Assembly (NCBI GenBank): GCA_021798915.1
Contig: JAJZBM010000007.1
Location: forward strand, 50,739 to 114,738
Reading direction: 5' to 3'
DNA length: 64,000 bases
Source: Pseudomonadota bacterium
Lineage (GTDB): Bacteria > Pseudomonadota > Alphaproteobacteria > Acetobacterales > Acetobacteraceae
Positions within the stretch are counted from its first letter, which is position 1. Each line of letters begins with the position of its first letter. This document shows, piece by piece, positions 1 through 9,467 of the stretch. A program made the position numbers and the translations under genes. The notes under the pieces were generated by a model. It saw nothing but the letters and a program-made list of their open reading frames with translations, made no database searches and was not told where the DNA came from.

Positions 1-934
1 GGATCACGATCTCCTCAACCATGTGCCTTTCCGCCATGGCGCGGATTTGCGCCGCGGTCTCATCCTTGGTGCCGTAGATCGACCGCGCCTTGAGCCGCGC
101 GATATGGGCGCGCTCGGCCTCGCTATAGGGGTAGGCGAGGGCTTCCTCGACGGTGGGTAGCGGCGCGAAAATGCCGCGATCGCGCCCGAGCCGCCAGAGC
201 GCGCGCGAGGCGAAGCCGGCCTCGGCGGCCTCGGTGGTCTCGGCGGCGAAGGCCCAGAGGCAGAGCGCGGCCTGCGGCGCCGGGTGGCGCGCGCTCGGGC
301 GATAGCCCTCGCGGTAGAGCGCCAGCGCCGTCTCGGTGCCGGCGCCGTCGGTGATGAAATGGGCGAAGCAGAAGGGGAGCCCGAAATAGGCGGCGACCTC
401 GGCGCCGTAATTGGAACTCCCGAGCACCCAGACCTCCGGCGCGCCGGGGCCTGAGGGCTGCGCCGTCACGGTCCGGAAGGGATGGTTTTCGAGCAGGTCT
501 TCGCCCCGCACCCAGGCGAGGAGATCGCGGAGCTGCGCCGGGAAATGCTCGGCGGCGGTCTCGGCGAGGGGATTGAGGGCGAACGCCGTCCGCCCGTCCG
601 AGCCCGGCGCGCGGCCCACCCCGAGATCGATCCGCCCGGGCGCGATCGCCTCCAGGACCCGGAACTGCTCGGCGACCTTGAGCGCCGAATAATGCGGCAG
701 CATCACCCCGGCGCTGCCGACCCGGATCTGGCGCGTGGTCGCGGCGATGGCGGCGATCAGCACTTCCGGCGCGGTGCCGGCCTGGCTCGCGGAATTGTGA
801 TGTTCGGCGAGCCAATAGCGGCCATAGCCGAGCGCCTCGCAATGCCGGGCGAGTGCCAGGCTCTCCTGGATGGCGGCGGCGGGGGCGCGCCCGGACACCA
901 CCGTCGATTGGTCGAGTACGGATAATTTTATCAT
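1..934 (-). CDS. LLM-class flavin-dependent oxidoreductase, luciferase-like (3' end cut by window edge)
   Basis: Reading the minus strand from an ATG at 934 gives MIKLSVLDQSTVVSG, followed by an alkanal-monooxygenase-like TIM barrel with the blocks GYGRYWLAEHHN, GVMLPHYSALKVAEQ and RIDLGVGRAPGSDG, which are characteristic of the MsnO8-type subgroup of luciferase-like flavoproteins. About 311 residues are present and the frame is still open at base 1, so the C-terminus lies outside the window. Such enzymes use reduced FMN or F420 to oxidise small organic substrates; the substrate cannot be told from sequence. The start lies 4 bases downstream of the stop of the DUF445 gene, so the two are probably cotranscribed. 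Confidence 0.85.
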   Translation of the reverse strand, partial: MIKLSVLDQSTVVSGRAPAAAIQESLALARHCEALGYGRYWLAEHHNSASQAGTAPEVLIAAIAATTRQIRVGSAGVMLPHYSALKVAEQFRVLEAIAPGRIDLGVGRAPGSDGRTAFALNPLAETAAEHFPAQLRDLLAWVRGEDLLENHPFRTVTAQPSGPGAPEVWVLGSSNYGAEVAAYFGLPFCFAHFITDGAGTETALALYREGYRPSARHPAPQAALCLWAFAAETTEAAEAGFASRALWRLGRDRGIFAPLPTVEEALAYPYSEAERAHIARLKARSIYGTKDETAAQIRAMAERHMVEEIVI

Positions 935-938
935 ATCA

Positions 939-2198
939 TCAATGACTTCCGAACAAATTGTTGATCACCAGATGAAGCGCGCCGCCGGCCAGGAACCCGA
1001 CCAGGGTGCCATTGATGCGGATATATTGCAGATCCTTGCCGATGCGGAGTTCGAGCCGCGTGGTCAGCGTCGCGCTGTCCCAGCCGCCGACCACCTCAGC
1101 GATGAAGCGCGCGAGTTCGATGCGTGCCGAAGGCAGCAGCGCCGCCACCGCCCGCTCGGCGGCGCGGCTGACCGCGGCGCGGCTTTTCGGATCGGCGGCG
1201 AGCCGGGCGCCGAGGGCGCCGAGCTGCTCGGCGAGGAAGTTCACGGTGCGGCCAGCGGGGTTGGCGGCGTCGGCTTCGAGGGCAAGGCGGAGCCGTGCCC
1301 AGATGTCCCAGAGCCAGGCCTGCACGGTCGCATGGGTGAGGACGCGGCGGAAGGTCGCGGCGATCTCCTCGGCGCGCGCCGGGTCGTCCTCCAGGCGCTC
1401 GATCTCGCGGCGGATCCATTCATCGAAGGCGAGGCGGAGTTCCGAGCCGTCGGGCCCCATCTTGTCGAGTTCGGCATTCATCGCCGAGAGCACCCGGCGC
1501 GCGATCGAGGCGCCGAGCGCCCAGCCGATCAGGCGCCCGCCCTGCTCGCGCACCCGCTCTTCGATCGCCTGGCGAAGCTGTTCCTCCTTGGCGTTGATGG
1601 TTTCCTTGAATTGCGCGAGCACGAAGCCGAACACCTCCTGATGCCGTCCGCCCTCGACCAGGGCGCGCAGCACGCGGGCGAGCAGCCCCGGCCCGCTGCC
1701 GGCGAGGAGCCGCGGGGCGAGGCGGGCGAGCAGGCGCCGGGCGCGGCCATCCTCGATGGTCGCGAGCAGGCGCGGCAGCATCGCCGCCACCCCCCGCGCC
1801 GCCGGCCGCGCCGCCTCGGGATCGGCGAGGAAACGGGCGATGATGCCGGGAAGATCGAGGCGGCCGAGGGTGCGCGCCACCTCCGTCTCGGTGAACACGT
1901 GATTGGCGACGAAATTGCCGAGCGCCTGGCCGAGCCGCGCCTTTTCGGTCGGCAGGATCGCGGTGTGCGGGATGGGCAGGCCGAGCGGGCGGCGAAACAG
2001 CGCCGTCACCGCGAACCAGTCCGCGAGCCCGCCGACGAGCCCGGCGCTCGCCGCCGCCTGCAAAAGCCGGCTCGCCGCCATGTCGGGCAGCAAGCGGCTG
2101 GCCAGCACGAGCGCCGCCATGAGCGCGAGGAGAGAACTGGCGGCGGCGCGGTGGCGGGACAGCACGCGCCGGGCCTTGGCATCGGGGTCCGGGGTCAT
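939..2198 (-). CDS. DUF445 family membrane protein
   Basis: A 419-residue protein of the DUF445 (YjiN-like) family. An N-terminal hydrophobic helix (about residues 15-32) is followed by the family block GLVGGLADWFAVTALFRRPLG. A long, helical, Arg/Ala/Glu-rich middle follows, and a C-terminal hydrophobic segment ends in GTLVGFLAGGALHLVI, as in other members where the two ends anchor the protein in the inner membrane. The start is set at the ATG at 2198 (MTPDPDAKARRVLS), because residues encoded further upstream in the same frame are not family-like. Function is not established for the family. It is first in a pair with the downstream flavin oxidoreductase and is divergent from the GGDEF-EAL gene. 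Confidence 0.85.
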   Translation of the reverse strand: MTPDPDAKARRVLSRHRAAASSLLALMAALVLASRLLPDMAASRLLQAAASAGLVGGLADWFAVTALFRRPLGLPIPHTAILPTEKARLGQALGNFVANHVFTETEVARTLGRLDLPGIIARFLADPEAARPAARGVAAMLPRLLATIEDGRARRLLARLAPRLLAGSGPGLLARVLRALVEGGRHQEVFGFVLAQFKETINAKEEQLRQAIEERVREQGGRLIGWALGASIARRVLSAMNAELDKMGPDGSELRLAFDEWIRREIERLEDDPARAEEIAATFRRVLTHATVQAWLWDIWARLRLALEADAANPAGRTVNFLAEQLGALGARLAADPKSRAAVSRAAERAVAALLPSARIELARFIAEVVGGWDSATLTTRLELRIGKDLQYIRINGTLVGFLAGGALHLVINNLFGSH

Positions 2199-2497
2199 GA
2201 AGGGGCGACCGATTAGCACGGGCGCGCCGGCTTGGCACGCAACGCCGGCGCCGCGGCGTAGTAATTTGTTCACCAATCCTCTCGATACTGGCGCGACAAC
2301 CGCATCGCTTAAGAAACCCGGAAGGCGCGCCGCATGCCCCTGTTTTCTCCGCAAACCGCATTGAAATATTGAAAATGTTGGATTCTTTCTCCAAGCCGGC
2401 AAAGCGGACGCCGTCCCTGGCCGGCACTGTGCGAAAAGAGCGGGGACAAAAGGAGAGAGGACGAAAAGAACCAGCGGCCAAGGAGGGGGAGGACGCG
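2199..2497. other. Divergent intergenic region between DUF445 and GGDEF-EAL genes
   Basis: About 300 bases that must hold promoters for both divergent genes. A locally AT-rich patch around 2361-2395 stands out from the surrounding GC-rich sequence and is the likely promoter area. No convincing paired -35/-10 boxes, operator palindrome or RNA structure was recognised. The plus-strand frame is open through 2369-2497, but the translated residues are charged low-complexity sequence and lack family similarity. Confidence 0.4.
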
Positions 2498-4159
2498 GTG
2501 CTGCGCGCCGCCCTGCTCGGCCTTGCCGATGGGGTGATCCTGTTCGACCCCGGTCTTCGCCTGATCCTCTGCAACGCCGCGGCGCGGCACCGGCTCGGCT
2601 GGGTCGGCGCGCCGCCGCGGCGTGGCCTCACCCTCGCCTCCTGGCTCGACCATGCCGGCGGGCTCGATCCCGCCGAGCGGTCGGTGATCCGCGAGCACTG
2701 CGCCGCCTTGCTCGCCGGGGACGCGGCGCCGGCGCCCGGGCGGGACAGTGCGGCGGCGGAAAAAGACCTCGCCTTCGGTGATTTCACGCTGCGGCTCCGC
2801 CGGCTGGACGGGCAGGGGATCATGATTTCCCTCGCGACCGGCGGCGATGACGGGGAGGCGGCGCTCCGCGATCCACTGACCGGGCTCGGCAATCGCCGCG
2901 CTTTCCAGGCGGCGCTGGCGGCGGCGCTGGCGCGGGCGGAATCCGAAGCGGCGCTGCTTCTCCTCGATCTCGACAGGTTCAAGCATGTCAACGACTCGCT
3001 CGGCCATCCGGTGGGCGATGCGCTGCTCCGCCTGGTCGCGCAGCGGCTACGCGCCAGCCTCCGCGCCGGCGATACGCTGGTGCGCCTCGGCGGCGACGAA
3101 TTCGCGATCCTGCTGCCGCGCGCCGAGGGGGCGGAGCCGCTGGCCGAGCGGCTGGTCGATCTCCTGAGCCGCCCCTATCTGGTGGAGGGGCATCTCGCCA
3201 ATATCGGGGTCAGCATCGGCATCGCGCGCGCGCCGGCGGATGCCACCGAGGGGGGCATGCTGCTCCGCCGCGCCGATCTCGCGCTCTATGCCGCCAAGGC
3301 GGCGGGACGGCGGCAATTCTGCCGCTTCCGGCCGGAGATGGATGCCCGCGCCCAGGCCCGCCAGGCGCTGGAGACCGATCTTCGCCGCGCCGTCGCGCTC
3401 GGCCAGTTTCATTTGTATTATCAACCGCTTTTGGAGGTTGCCTCGGGCGCGGTGATCGGGTTCGAGGCGCTGCTCCGCTGGGCGCATCCGACGCGCGGGA
3501 TGGTCTCGCCGACGGAGTTCATTCCGCTGGCCGAGGAGGTCGGGCTGATCGTTCCGATCGGAGAGTGGGTTCTGCGCCAGGCCTGCCGCGCCGCCGCGAG
3601 CTGGCCGGAGACGGTTCTGGTCGCGGTCAATGTCTCGCCGGTGCAGTTCGCCGATGGCGCCCGGCTGCTGCGCGCCGTCGATGAGGCGCTGGCGGGCGCG
3701 GGTCTCTCCGGCATGCGGCTCGAAATCGAGATCACCGAGAGCGTTCTGCTTCACGACGCGGCCGAGACGCTCGCCATCCTGCATGATCTGCGCGGCCGCG
3801 GCGTGCGCATCGCGATGGATGATTTCGGCACCGGCTATTCCTCGCTCAGCCAGTTGCGGAGCTTCCCCTTCGACAAGATCAAGATCGACCGCTCCTTCGT
3901 CAGCGAGATCGAGGGGCAGAGCGGCGGCAAGGCGGTGGTGCGCGCCATCGCGGCACTCGGCGCCAGTCTCGGCATGACCGTCACCGTCGAGGGAGTGGAA
4001 ACCGAGGCGCAGGCGCATTTCGTTGCAAGCAGCGGCGGACATCAGATGCAAGGCTACCTGATCAGCCGCCCGGTGCCCGCCGATGACGTGGCGGCCCTGC
4101 TCGCCCGCCTGCCGGCGCGAACCGCACGCCTTTCGCATGAAACCCGAGACGGAATCTAA
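2498..4159 (+). CDS. PAS-like GGDEF-EAL hybrid protein (c-di-GMP turnover)
   Basis: About 553 residues. A short PAS-like sensor (VILFDPGLRLILCNAAARHRLG, near the N-terminus) is followed by a GGDEF domain with the intact motif RLGGDEF and an upstream RAGD that fits the RxxD inhibitory site. An EAL domain follows with EALLRW, DDFGTGYSSL and KIDRSF. Both catalytic signatures look complete, so it may make and break cyclic di-GMP. The GTG at 2498 is preferred as start because AAGGAGGGGGAGG lies just upstream (5-base spacing); an ATG at 2375 in the same frame would add a charged, non-conserved N-terminus. No membrane segment is seen, so it should be cytoplasmic. The BLUF gene follows after 20 bases. 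Confidence 0.9.
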   Translation: MLRAALLGLADGVILFDPGLRLILCNAAARHRLGWVGAPPRRGLTLASWLDHAGGLDPAERSVIREHCAALLAGDAAPAPGRDSAAAEKDLAFGDFTLRLRRLDGQGIMISLATGGDDGEAALRDPLTGLGNRRAFQAALAAALARAESEAALLLLDLDRFKHVNDSLGHPVGDALLRLVAQRLRASLRAGDTLVRLGGDEFAILLPRAEGAEPLAERLVDLLSRPYLVEGHLANIGVSIGIARAPADATEGGMLLRRADLALYAAKAAGRRQFCRFRPEMDARAQARQALETDLRRAVALGQFHLYYQPLLEVASGAVIGFEALLRWAHPTRGMVSPTEFIPLAEEVGLIVPIGEWVLRQACRAAASWPETVLVAVNVSPVQFADGARLLRAVDEALAGAGLSGMRLEIEITESVLLHDAAETLAILHDLRGRGVRIAMDDFGTGYSSLSQLRSFPFDKIKIDRSFVSEIEGQSGGKAVVRAIAALGASLGMTVTVEGVETEAQAHFVASSGGHQMQGYLISRPVPADDVAALLARLPARTARLSHETRDGI

Positions 4160-4179
4160 GCCACGGAGCCTAAGCCACG

Positions 4180-4629
4180 ATGAAACAGGAACTCTACCGC
4201 GTCGTCTATTGCAGCCGCGTGCGGCTTTCCGGCCCGCCGGCCGGCATCGTCGGGCACTTGCGGCATATTCTCGCGACTTCGCGCCGCAACAACGTGCGCG
4301 CCGATATCAGCGGGGCGCTGCTTTTCGCCAATAACTGTTTCGCCCAGACGCTGGAGGGCCCGCGTGTCGAGGTCGAACGCTGTTTCGAGCGGATCCAGAA
4401 CGATCCCCGCCATTCCGATGTCACGGTGCTCGAATTCGGCCCGGCTTCGGCGCGCGAATTCCCGAAATGGTCGATGGGCTTCGCCGGCGAGCCGGGGGCG
4501 GCGCATGATCCCTTGGCCTTCGTCGTGTTCGAGGGCGCTTTTGCCGGTGAGCGGCCGGAATCGGGCTCGGCGGTGCTCGGCCTGCTGCATGGGCTGGTGC
4601 GCCGGGAGGAGGCCTGGGCGCTGGCCTGA
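4180..4629 (+). CDS. BLUF-domain blue-light sensor protein
   Basis: A 149-residue stand-alone BLUF protein. The flavin-pocket residues are all visible: Tyr10 in VVYCSR, the Asn37-Asn38 pair in SRRNN, Gln56 in FAQTLEGP, and Trp97 and Met99 in PKWSMGF, matching the Tyr/Asn/Gln/Trp/Met set of AppA-type BLUF domains. No output domain is fused; about 45 residues follow the fold. BLUF proteins bind FAD and signal by rearranging the Gln-Tyr hydrogen-bond network, usually by contacting a partner. The partner is probably the GGDEF-EAL protein encoded 20 bases upstream on the same strand. A short direct repeat (CTAAGCCACG) spans the junction between the two genes. Confidence 0.92.
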   Translation: MKQELYRVVYCSRVRLSGPPAGIVGHLRHILATSRRNNVRADISGALLFANNCFAQTLEGPRVEVERCFERIQNDPRHSDVTVLEFGPASAREFPKWSMGFAGEPGAAHDPLAFVVFEGAFAGERPESGSAVLGLLHGLVRREEAWALA

Positions 4630-4635
4630 CGCGAC

Positions 4636-4718
4636 GTTTCTCCGAGCGGCGGGGCCTGCGGCCCTGCCGCAACGGAGAAAAGTTTTTTGGTTCTTTTTTA
4701 CAAAAAAGAACCGCTTTC
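4636..4718 (-). repeat. Composite intergenic repeat, copy 1 (shortened)
   Basis: Read on the minus strand this contains hairpin A (GGTTCTTTTTT with its complement), the spacer CAAAAAACTTTT, the GC core TCCGTTGCGGCAG and then GAGAAAC, after which similarity to the longer copies ends. The hairpin B half seen in copies at 21.7 and 27.4 kb is missing. It sits between two convergent genes, so the hairpin with its T-runs on both strands can terminate both. Confidence 0.85.
4689..4712. terminator. Bidirectional terminator hairpin between BLUF gene and gcvP
   Basis: An 11-bp perfect inverted repeat, GGTTCTTTTTT and AAAAAAGAACC, separated by two bases. T-runs occur on both strands, and it lies 7 bases beyond the gcvP stop and 60 bases beyond the BLUF stop. 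Placement and structure fit a shared intrinsic terminator, although the stem is A/T-rich. Confidence 0.55.
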
Positions 4719-7562
4719 TTACTGCGCTGCCTCCTCATAATCGGCAACCGGCGCGCAAGTACAGACGAGATTGCGGTCACCATAGGCGTTATCGACCCGC
4801 GCGACCGGCGGCCAGTATTTGGCCTCGGTGACGAAGGGCAGCGGGAAGGCAGCCTGCCCCCGGGAATAGGGGTGGGGCCAGTGATCCGCCGTCACCATCG
4901 CCGCCGTGTGCGGGGCGTTTTTCAGCGGATTATCGGCGCGATCCAGGGTGCCCGCGGCGATCGCCGCGATTTCGCCGCGTATCGCGATCATCGCGGCGCA
5001 GAAGCGGTCGATCTCTTCCTTCGGTTCGCTCTCCGTCGGCTCGACCATCAGCGTGCCGGCGACCGGCCAGGACATGGTCGGGGCGTGAAAGCCGAAATCC
5101 TGGAGACGTTTGGCGATATCCTCGACCGTTATGCCGGCCTCGGCCTGAAAGGCGCGGCAATCGAGGATGCATTCATGCGCGACCCTGCCCGCATCCCCGC
5201 TATAGAGGATCGGGTAATGGGGGCCGAGGCGTGCTGCGATGTAATTGGCATTGAGGATCGCGCTCTCGCTCGCCCGCTTGAGGCCGGCGGCGCCCATCAT
5301 GCGGATATAGGCGTAGGCGATGGTGAGGATGAGGGCGCTGCCGAACGGGGCGGCGGCGACCGGGCCGTAGCCGCTGGCCGGGCCGGCATCGATCGTCTGC
5401 GGGTGGTTCGGGAGATGGGGCGCGAGGTGGGCGGCGACCGCGATCGGCCCCACCCCCGGCCCGCCGCCGCCATGCGGGATGGTGAAGGTTTTGTGGAGAT
5501 TGAGATGGCAGACATCGGCGCCGATCGCGCCGGGGCTGGTCAGGCCGAGTTGGGCGTTGAGATTGGCGCCGTCCATGTAGACCTGCCCCCCGGCCGCATG
5601 GACACGGGCGCAGATCTCGCGGATGCCGGCTTCGAACACGCCGTGGGTGCTGGGGTAGGTGACCATCAGCGCGGCGAGATTGCGGCCATGTGCCGCGATC
5701 TTGGCGTCGAGATCGGCGGGATCGATATTGCCGCGCGCATCGCAGCCGACGACGACGACGCGATAGCCGGCCATCGTCGCGCTCGCCGGATTGGTGCCGT
5801 GGGCGCTGGCCGGGATCAGGCAGATATCGCGCCCGCCCTCGCCGCGCGCCGCGTGATAGGCGCGGATCGCGAGCAGGCCGGCGAATTCACCCTGGGCGCC
5901 GGAATTGGGCTGTAGCGAGACCGCTTCCATGCCGGTCAGCCGCGCGAGCCAGGTGGCGAGGCGGCGGATCAGGATGAGATAGCCGACGCTCTGATCCTCG
6001 GGCTGGAAGGGGTGGATCGCGGCGAAACCGGGCCAGGAGAGCGCCATCATCGCGGCGGTGGGGTTGAGTTTCATGGTGCAGGAGCCGAGCGGGATCATGC
6101 CGCGATCGAGCGCGATGTCCTGATCGGCGAGGCGGCGGAGATAGCGCAGCATCGCGTGCTCGCTCCGGTGGCGGTGGAACACCGGATGGGTGAGGATCGG
6201 CGAGCGGGGCGGGAATGGGGCTGCGGGCGCGGCCGCGGGGGCGAGCCTCGCTTCGAACGCGCCGGCGAGGCGGGCGAGTTCGGCCTCCGTCACCGTCTCG
6301 TCGAGGGCGATCGCAACGCCATCGGGGAGCGGGCGGAGATCGAACCCGGCCTCCCGCCCGCGCGCGAGCAAAGCCCGGGCATCACCCTGGATCACGATGG
6401 TATCGAAAAAAGCCTGATGGCGGGGGGGAAAGCCGGCCCCGGTCAGGGCGTCGGCGAGGCGGCGCGCCATAGCGTGGACGCTTGCCGCGATCCGGCGCAA
6501 CCCCTCCGGCCCGTGCCAGATCGCGTAGAAGGCGGCGATATTGGCGAGCAGAACCTGCGCCGTGCAGATATTGGAGGTCGCTTTCTCGCGCCGGATGTGC
6601 TGCTCGCGGGTTTGGAGCGCGAGGCGGAGCGCGGGACGCCCCGCGGCGTCGATCGAGACCCCGACCAGGCGGCCCGGCATGTGGCGGCGGAATTCGGCGC
6701 GGGTCGCGAAAAATCCGGCATGGGGACCGCCGAACCCCATCGGGACGCCGAAACGCTGCGCCGAGCCGACGACGACATCCGCCCCCATCTCGCCGGGCGG
6801 GGTGAGCAGCACCAGCGCCAGCGGATCGGCGGCGACGATGGCGAGCGCGCCGGCGGCGTGGGCGGCGACGATCTCGGGGGCGAGGTCGCGGAGCGCCCCG
6901 GTGGTGCCGGGATATTGCAGCAAAACCGCGAAGGGCCGCGCGCTGGCGATCGCCTCGCGGTCGCCGGGCGCGAATTCGACCAGCGTCCAGCCATGCGGCG
7001 CGGCGCGTGTCGCGAGAACGGCGCGGGTCTGGGGATGGAGATCGGCGGCGATGGCGATGGTGGTCGCGCCCTTGGCCGGTGCCACCGCATGGGCCATGGC
7101 AACCGCTTCCGCCGCCGCCGTCGCCTCATCGAGCAGCGAGGCATTGGCGATCTCGAGCCCGGCGAGATCGCCGATCATCGTCTGAAAGGCGAGCAACGCG
7201 GTGAGCCGGCCTTGCGAAATCTCCGGCTGATAGGGGGTATAGGCGGTGTACCAGGCCGGGTTCTCGAGCACGTTGCGCTGGATCACCGGGGGCAGGTGGG
7301 TTCCGTGATAGCCTTGGCCGATCAGCGGCTTGCGCCCGCCGTTGCGGGATGCGAGGGCGGCGAGTTCGGCGAGCACCGCGGCCTCGCCGAGCGGCGCCGG
7401 GAGACCTTGGCCGCTCTCTGCGCGAATATCGCCGGGAATGGTCGCGGCGATCAGATCATCGAGGGTCGCGACGCCGATTTCGGCCAGCATCGCCGCCTGA
7501 TCGGTCGTCGTCGTCGCGATGTGGCGGCCAGCAAAGCCGGGATCGGAAGCGGGGTCGGGCAT
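4719..7562 (-). CDS. gcvP: Glycine dehydrogenase (decarboxylating), P-protein of glycine cleavage
   Basis: A full-length single-chain P-protein of about 947 residues, which decarboxylates glycine with pyridoxal phosphate and passes the aminomethyl group to the lipoyl arm of GcvH. Visible signatures are FAGRHI near the start, [37 protein letters not shown], and the PLP-lysine region [20 protein letters not shown] (Lys near residue 691). The ATG at 7562 is chosen because GGAGG lies 5 bases upstream; a GTG at 7580 overlapping the gcvH stop is the alternative and would add six residues. It is third in gcvT-gcvH-gcvP and comes under the glycine riboswitch upstream of gcvT. Confidence 0.97.
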   Translation of the reverse strand: MPDPASDPGFAGRHIATTTTDQAAMLAEIGVATLDDLIAATIPGDIRAESGQGLPAPLGEAAVLAELAALASRNGGRKPLIGQGYHGTHLPPVIQRNVLENPAWYTAYTPYQPEISQGRLTALLAFQTMIGDLAGLEIANASLLDEATAAAEAVAMAHAVAPAKGATTIAIAADLHPQTRAVLATRAAPHGWTLVEFAPGDREAIASARPFAVLLQYPGTTGALRDLAPEIVAAHAAGALAIVAADPLALVLLTPPGEMGADVVVGSAQRFGVPMGFGGPHAGFFATRAEFRRHMPGRLVGVSIDAAGRPALRLALQTREQHIRREKATSNICTAQVLLANIAAFYAIWHGPEGLRRIAASVHAMARRLADALTGAGFPPRHQAFFDTIVIQGDARALLARGREAGFDLRPLPDGVAIALDETVTEAELARLAGAFEARLAPAAAPAAPFPPRSPILTHPVFHRHRSEHAMLRYLRRLADQDIALDRGMIPLGSCTMKLNPTAAMMALSWPGFAAIHPFQPEDQSVGYLILIRRLATWLARLTGMEAVSLQPNSGAQGEFAGLLAIRAYHAARGEGGRDICLIPASAHGTNPASATMAGYRVVVVGCDARGNIDPADLDAKIAAHGRNLAALMVTYPSTHGVFEAGIREICARVHAAGGQVYMDGANLNAQLGLTSPGAIGADVCHLNLHKTFTIPHGGGGPGVGPIAVAAHLAPHLPNHPQTIDAGPASGYGPVAAAPFGSALILTIAYAYIRMMGAAGLKRASESAILNANYIAARLGPHYPILYSGDAGRVAHECILDCRAFQAEAGITVEDIAKRLQDFGFHAPTMSWPVAGTLMVEPTESEPKEEIDRFCAAMIAIRGEIAAIAAGTLDRADNPLKNAPHTAAMVTADHWPHPYSRGQAAFPLPFVTEAKYWPPVARVDNAYGDRNLVCTCAPVADYEEAAQ

Positions 7563-7576
7563 CGGATCCTCCGTCG

Positions 7577-7951
7577 TCACAGGCTCGCGACCAGGGCGCG
7601 ATAGGCGGCCTCGTCGAGCAGGGCCGCGAAATCGTCGGGGTTGGCTTGGGTGAGGCGGAAGAACCAGCCCTCCCCCTCGGGGGCGCGGTTGACCAGGGCC
7701 GGATCCTCGACGATGGCGCCGTTCACCGCAGCGATGGTGCCGGCGAGCGGGGCATAGACGTCGGAGGCGGCTTTGACGCTCTCGACGACGGCGCAGGCTT
7801 CACCCGCTTCGACCGCGCGGCCAGGCTCGGGCAATTCGATGAAGACCAGATCGCCGAGCGCGGTTTGCGCGTGGTCGGTGATGCCGATGGTGAGCGCATC
7901 GCCGTCGCGACGCACCCATTCATGGTCCTTGGTATAGCGGGTTTCGGCCAT
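7577..7951 (-). CDS. gcvH: Glycine cleavage system H protein
   Basis: A 124-residue lipoyl carrier protein. It begins [13 protein letters not shown], as is usual for the family, and has the lipoylation motif ESVKAASD with Lys60 as the modified residue. It shuttles the aminomethyl intermediate between GcvP, GcvT and the L-protein. The gene starts 7 bases after the gcvT stop and its stop overlaps or closely precedes the gcvP start, so the three proteins are probably made from one transcript. Confidence 0.97.
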   Translation of the reverse strand: MAETRYTKDHEWVRRDGDALTIGITDHAQTALGDLVFIELPEPGRAVEAGEACAVVESVKAASDVYAPLAGTIAAVNGAIVEDPALVNRAPEGEGWFFRLTQANPDDFAALLDEAAYRALVASL

Positions 7952-7958
7952 GGTTTCC

Positions 7959-9068
7959 TCAACTGGCGTAGTGATGGGGGATGAAGGGAAGGGGGGTGAC
8001 GCGGGCCGGCAGGGCGCGCTCGCGCACCACGATGGCGAGCGCCGTGCCGGGTTGGGCGAACGCGGCCGCGACATAACCCATGGCGATCGGGGCGGCGAGC
8101 GTCGGGCTGAAACCGCCGGAGGTGACGCGCCCGACCTCGCGCCCCTCGGCGAGGATCACGGCCCCGGCGCGCGCCGGCGCCCGGCCTTCGAGGCGGAGGC
8201 CGACGCGGCGCTGCGCCGGGCCGGCAGCCAGCTCGTCGCGAATCGCCGCACCACCCGGGAAATCCCAATTTTCGCGCCGCCGCTTGCCGATCGTCCAGGC
8301 GAGGCCGGCGGCGACCGGCGTCGTCGTCTCATCGATGTCCTGGCCGTAAAGGCAGAGCCCGGCTTCGAGCCGCAGCACGTCGCGCGCGCCGAGCCCGGCC
8401 GGCAGAACCCCGGGCAGCGCGAGCAGGGTCCGCGCCAGATCTTCCGCCGAAGCCGCCGGCAGCGAGATCTCGACCCCGTCCTCCCCGGTATAGCCGGAGC
8501 GCGAGACGAGACACGGGATGCCGGCGATCGCGCATTCGCCGACCGCCATGAAGGGCAAGCTGGCGAGCGCCGGCGCGAGCGGGGTGAGAAGCGCCAGCGC
8601 CTTCGGCCCCTGGAAGGCGAGCAGCGCCCGCCCGGGCTGTTCGGCGAGGGTGACAGCGGGGGGCAAATTGGCGCTGATATGCGCGAAATCCGCCGCCTTG
8701 CACGCCGCATTGACGATCAGGAACAGCCGGTCCTCGGCGAGCCGCGCGACCATCAGATCATCGCGAATGCCGCCCGAAGCATTGGTGAGCAGCGTATAGC
8801 GCTGCCGCCCCGGCCGCAGACCGAGGATGTCGCCCGGCACCAGCCGCGTGAGGGCCGGCGCCGCATCCGGGCCGCGCAATTCCGCCTGGCCCATATGCGA
8901 GACATCGAACAGCGCGGCGCCCTCGCGGCAGGCGCGGTGTTCGGCGAGGATGCCGGCCGGGTAGGAGACCGGCATGGCATAGCCGGCGAACCCGACCATG
9001 CGCGCGCCGAGGGCACGATGCAGGGCATCGAGCGGGGTTACGCGCAAATCGGCGATCGATTCGGTCAT
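7959..9068 (-). CDS. gcvT: Aminomethyltransferase, T-protein of glycine cleavage
   Basis: A 369-residue T-protein that transfers the one-carbon unit from GcvH to tetrahydrofolate. Motifs seen are RVTPLDALHRALGARMVGFAG, FDVSHMGQ, a folate-site region with SRSGYTGEDGVEI, and the C-terminal VTSGGFSPTLAAPIAMGYV. The ATG at 9068 (MTESIADLRVTPL) gives the normal family length; the frame upstream of it runs into the riboswitch and is not coding. First gene of the gcvTHP operon. Confidence 0.97.
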   Translation of the reverse strand: MTESIADLRVTPLDALHRALGARMVGFAGYAMPVSYPAGILAEHRACREGAALFDVSHMGQAELRGPDAAPALTRLVPGDILGLRPGRQRYTLLTNASGGIRDDLMVARLAEDRLFLIVNAACKAADFAHISANLPPAVTLAEQPGRALLAFQGPKALALLTPLAPALASLPFMAVGECAIAGIPCLVSRSGYTGEDGVEISLPAASAEDLARTLLALPGVLPAGLGARDVLRLEAGLCLYGQDIDETTTPVAAGLAWTIGKRRRENWDFPGGAAIRDELAAGPAQRRVGLRLEGRAPARAGAVILAEGREVGRVTSGGFSPTLAAPIAMGYVAAAFAQPGTALAIVVRERALPARVTPLPFIPHHYAS

Positions 9069-9111
9069 CTCGGGCTCCGCTCGCGGTCGCGCCGGCGCGC
9101 TGCCGGCCTTT

Positions 9112-9318
9112 CGACCCCCCTCTGTCGCGGAACCTGAGAGATTGGGCCGCCCGAGATCGCGCGGCCTTACCCCGTCGGTGCGGCGGGAAGACCCCGCCGG
9201 CTTTCCAGAGGTCCGAATTTCCGCGCGGCCCTTTTGCCTGAGCGTTTCCGGGGGCCGGTTGCGCCTTCGGCGGCGAGACCAACCTTTCAGCGAAGGGTGG
9301 CCCCACTCTCTCCCGCGC
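9112..9318 (-). promoter_or_regulatory. Tandem glycine riboswitch (two aptamers) in the gcvT leader
   Basis: On the minus strand, aptamer 1 (about 9315 to 9201) opens with CGGGAGAGAG. It carries CGCCGAAGGCGCAA and CGCTCAGGCAAAAGGGCCG, and ends GACCTCTGGAAAG. Aptamer 2 (about 9200 to 9112) carries CACCGACGGGGTAAGGC and CAATCTCTCAGGTTCCG, and ends CGACAGAGGGG. These are the conserved core blocks of the glycine riboswitch class, in the classical two-aptamer arrangement, ending about 45 bases before the gcvT start. Expected behaviour from the family is to turn the glycine cleavage operon on when glycine is high. Confidence 0.93.
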
Positions 9319-9336
9319 GGATGCTGCGGACGGCAC

Positions 9337-9365
9337 AGCATGGCCGAGTGAACGCCAAAGAGCAA
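9337..9365 (-). promoter_or_regulatory. Candidate promoter for the gcvTHP operon
   Basis: On the minus strand TTGCTC (9365-9360) and CATGCT (9342-9337) are separated by 17 bases, and transcription would begin shortly before the first riboswitch aptamer. The boxes are only moderate matches to the sigma-70 consensus; position is the main support. Confidence 0.35.
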
Positions 9366-9467
9366 TCGGCAAATCGAAATCGGCTATCACGAACGCGCGG
9401 CCTTGCCTTGGTTTCCCCAATGCCGGCAGAGTGCGGCGTGAACGAGGGCGAGGGGTTTTTCTACTAA

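Noticed and set aside
4872..7604. Long plus-strand open frames opposite gcvP
   Set aside because: They are shadows in high-GC coding sequence; the minus strand encodes an unmistakable P-protein.
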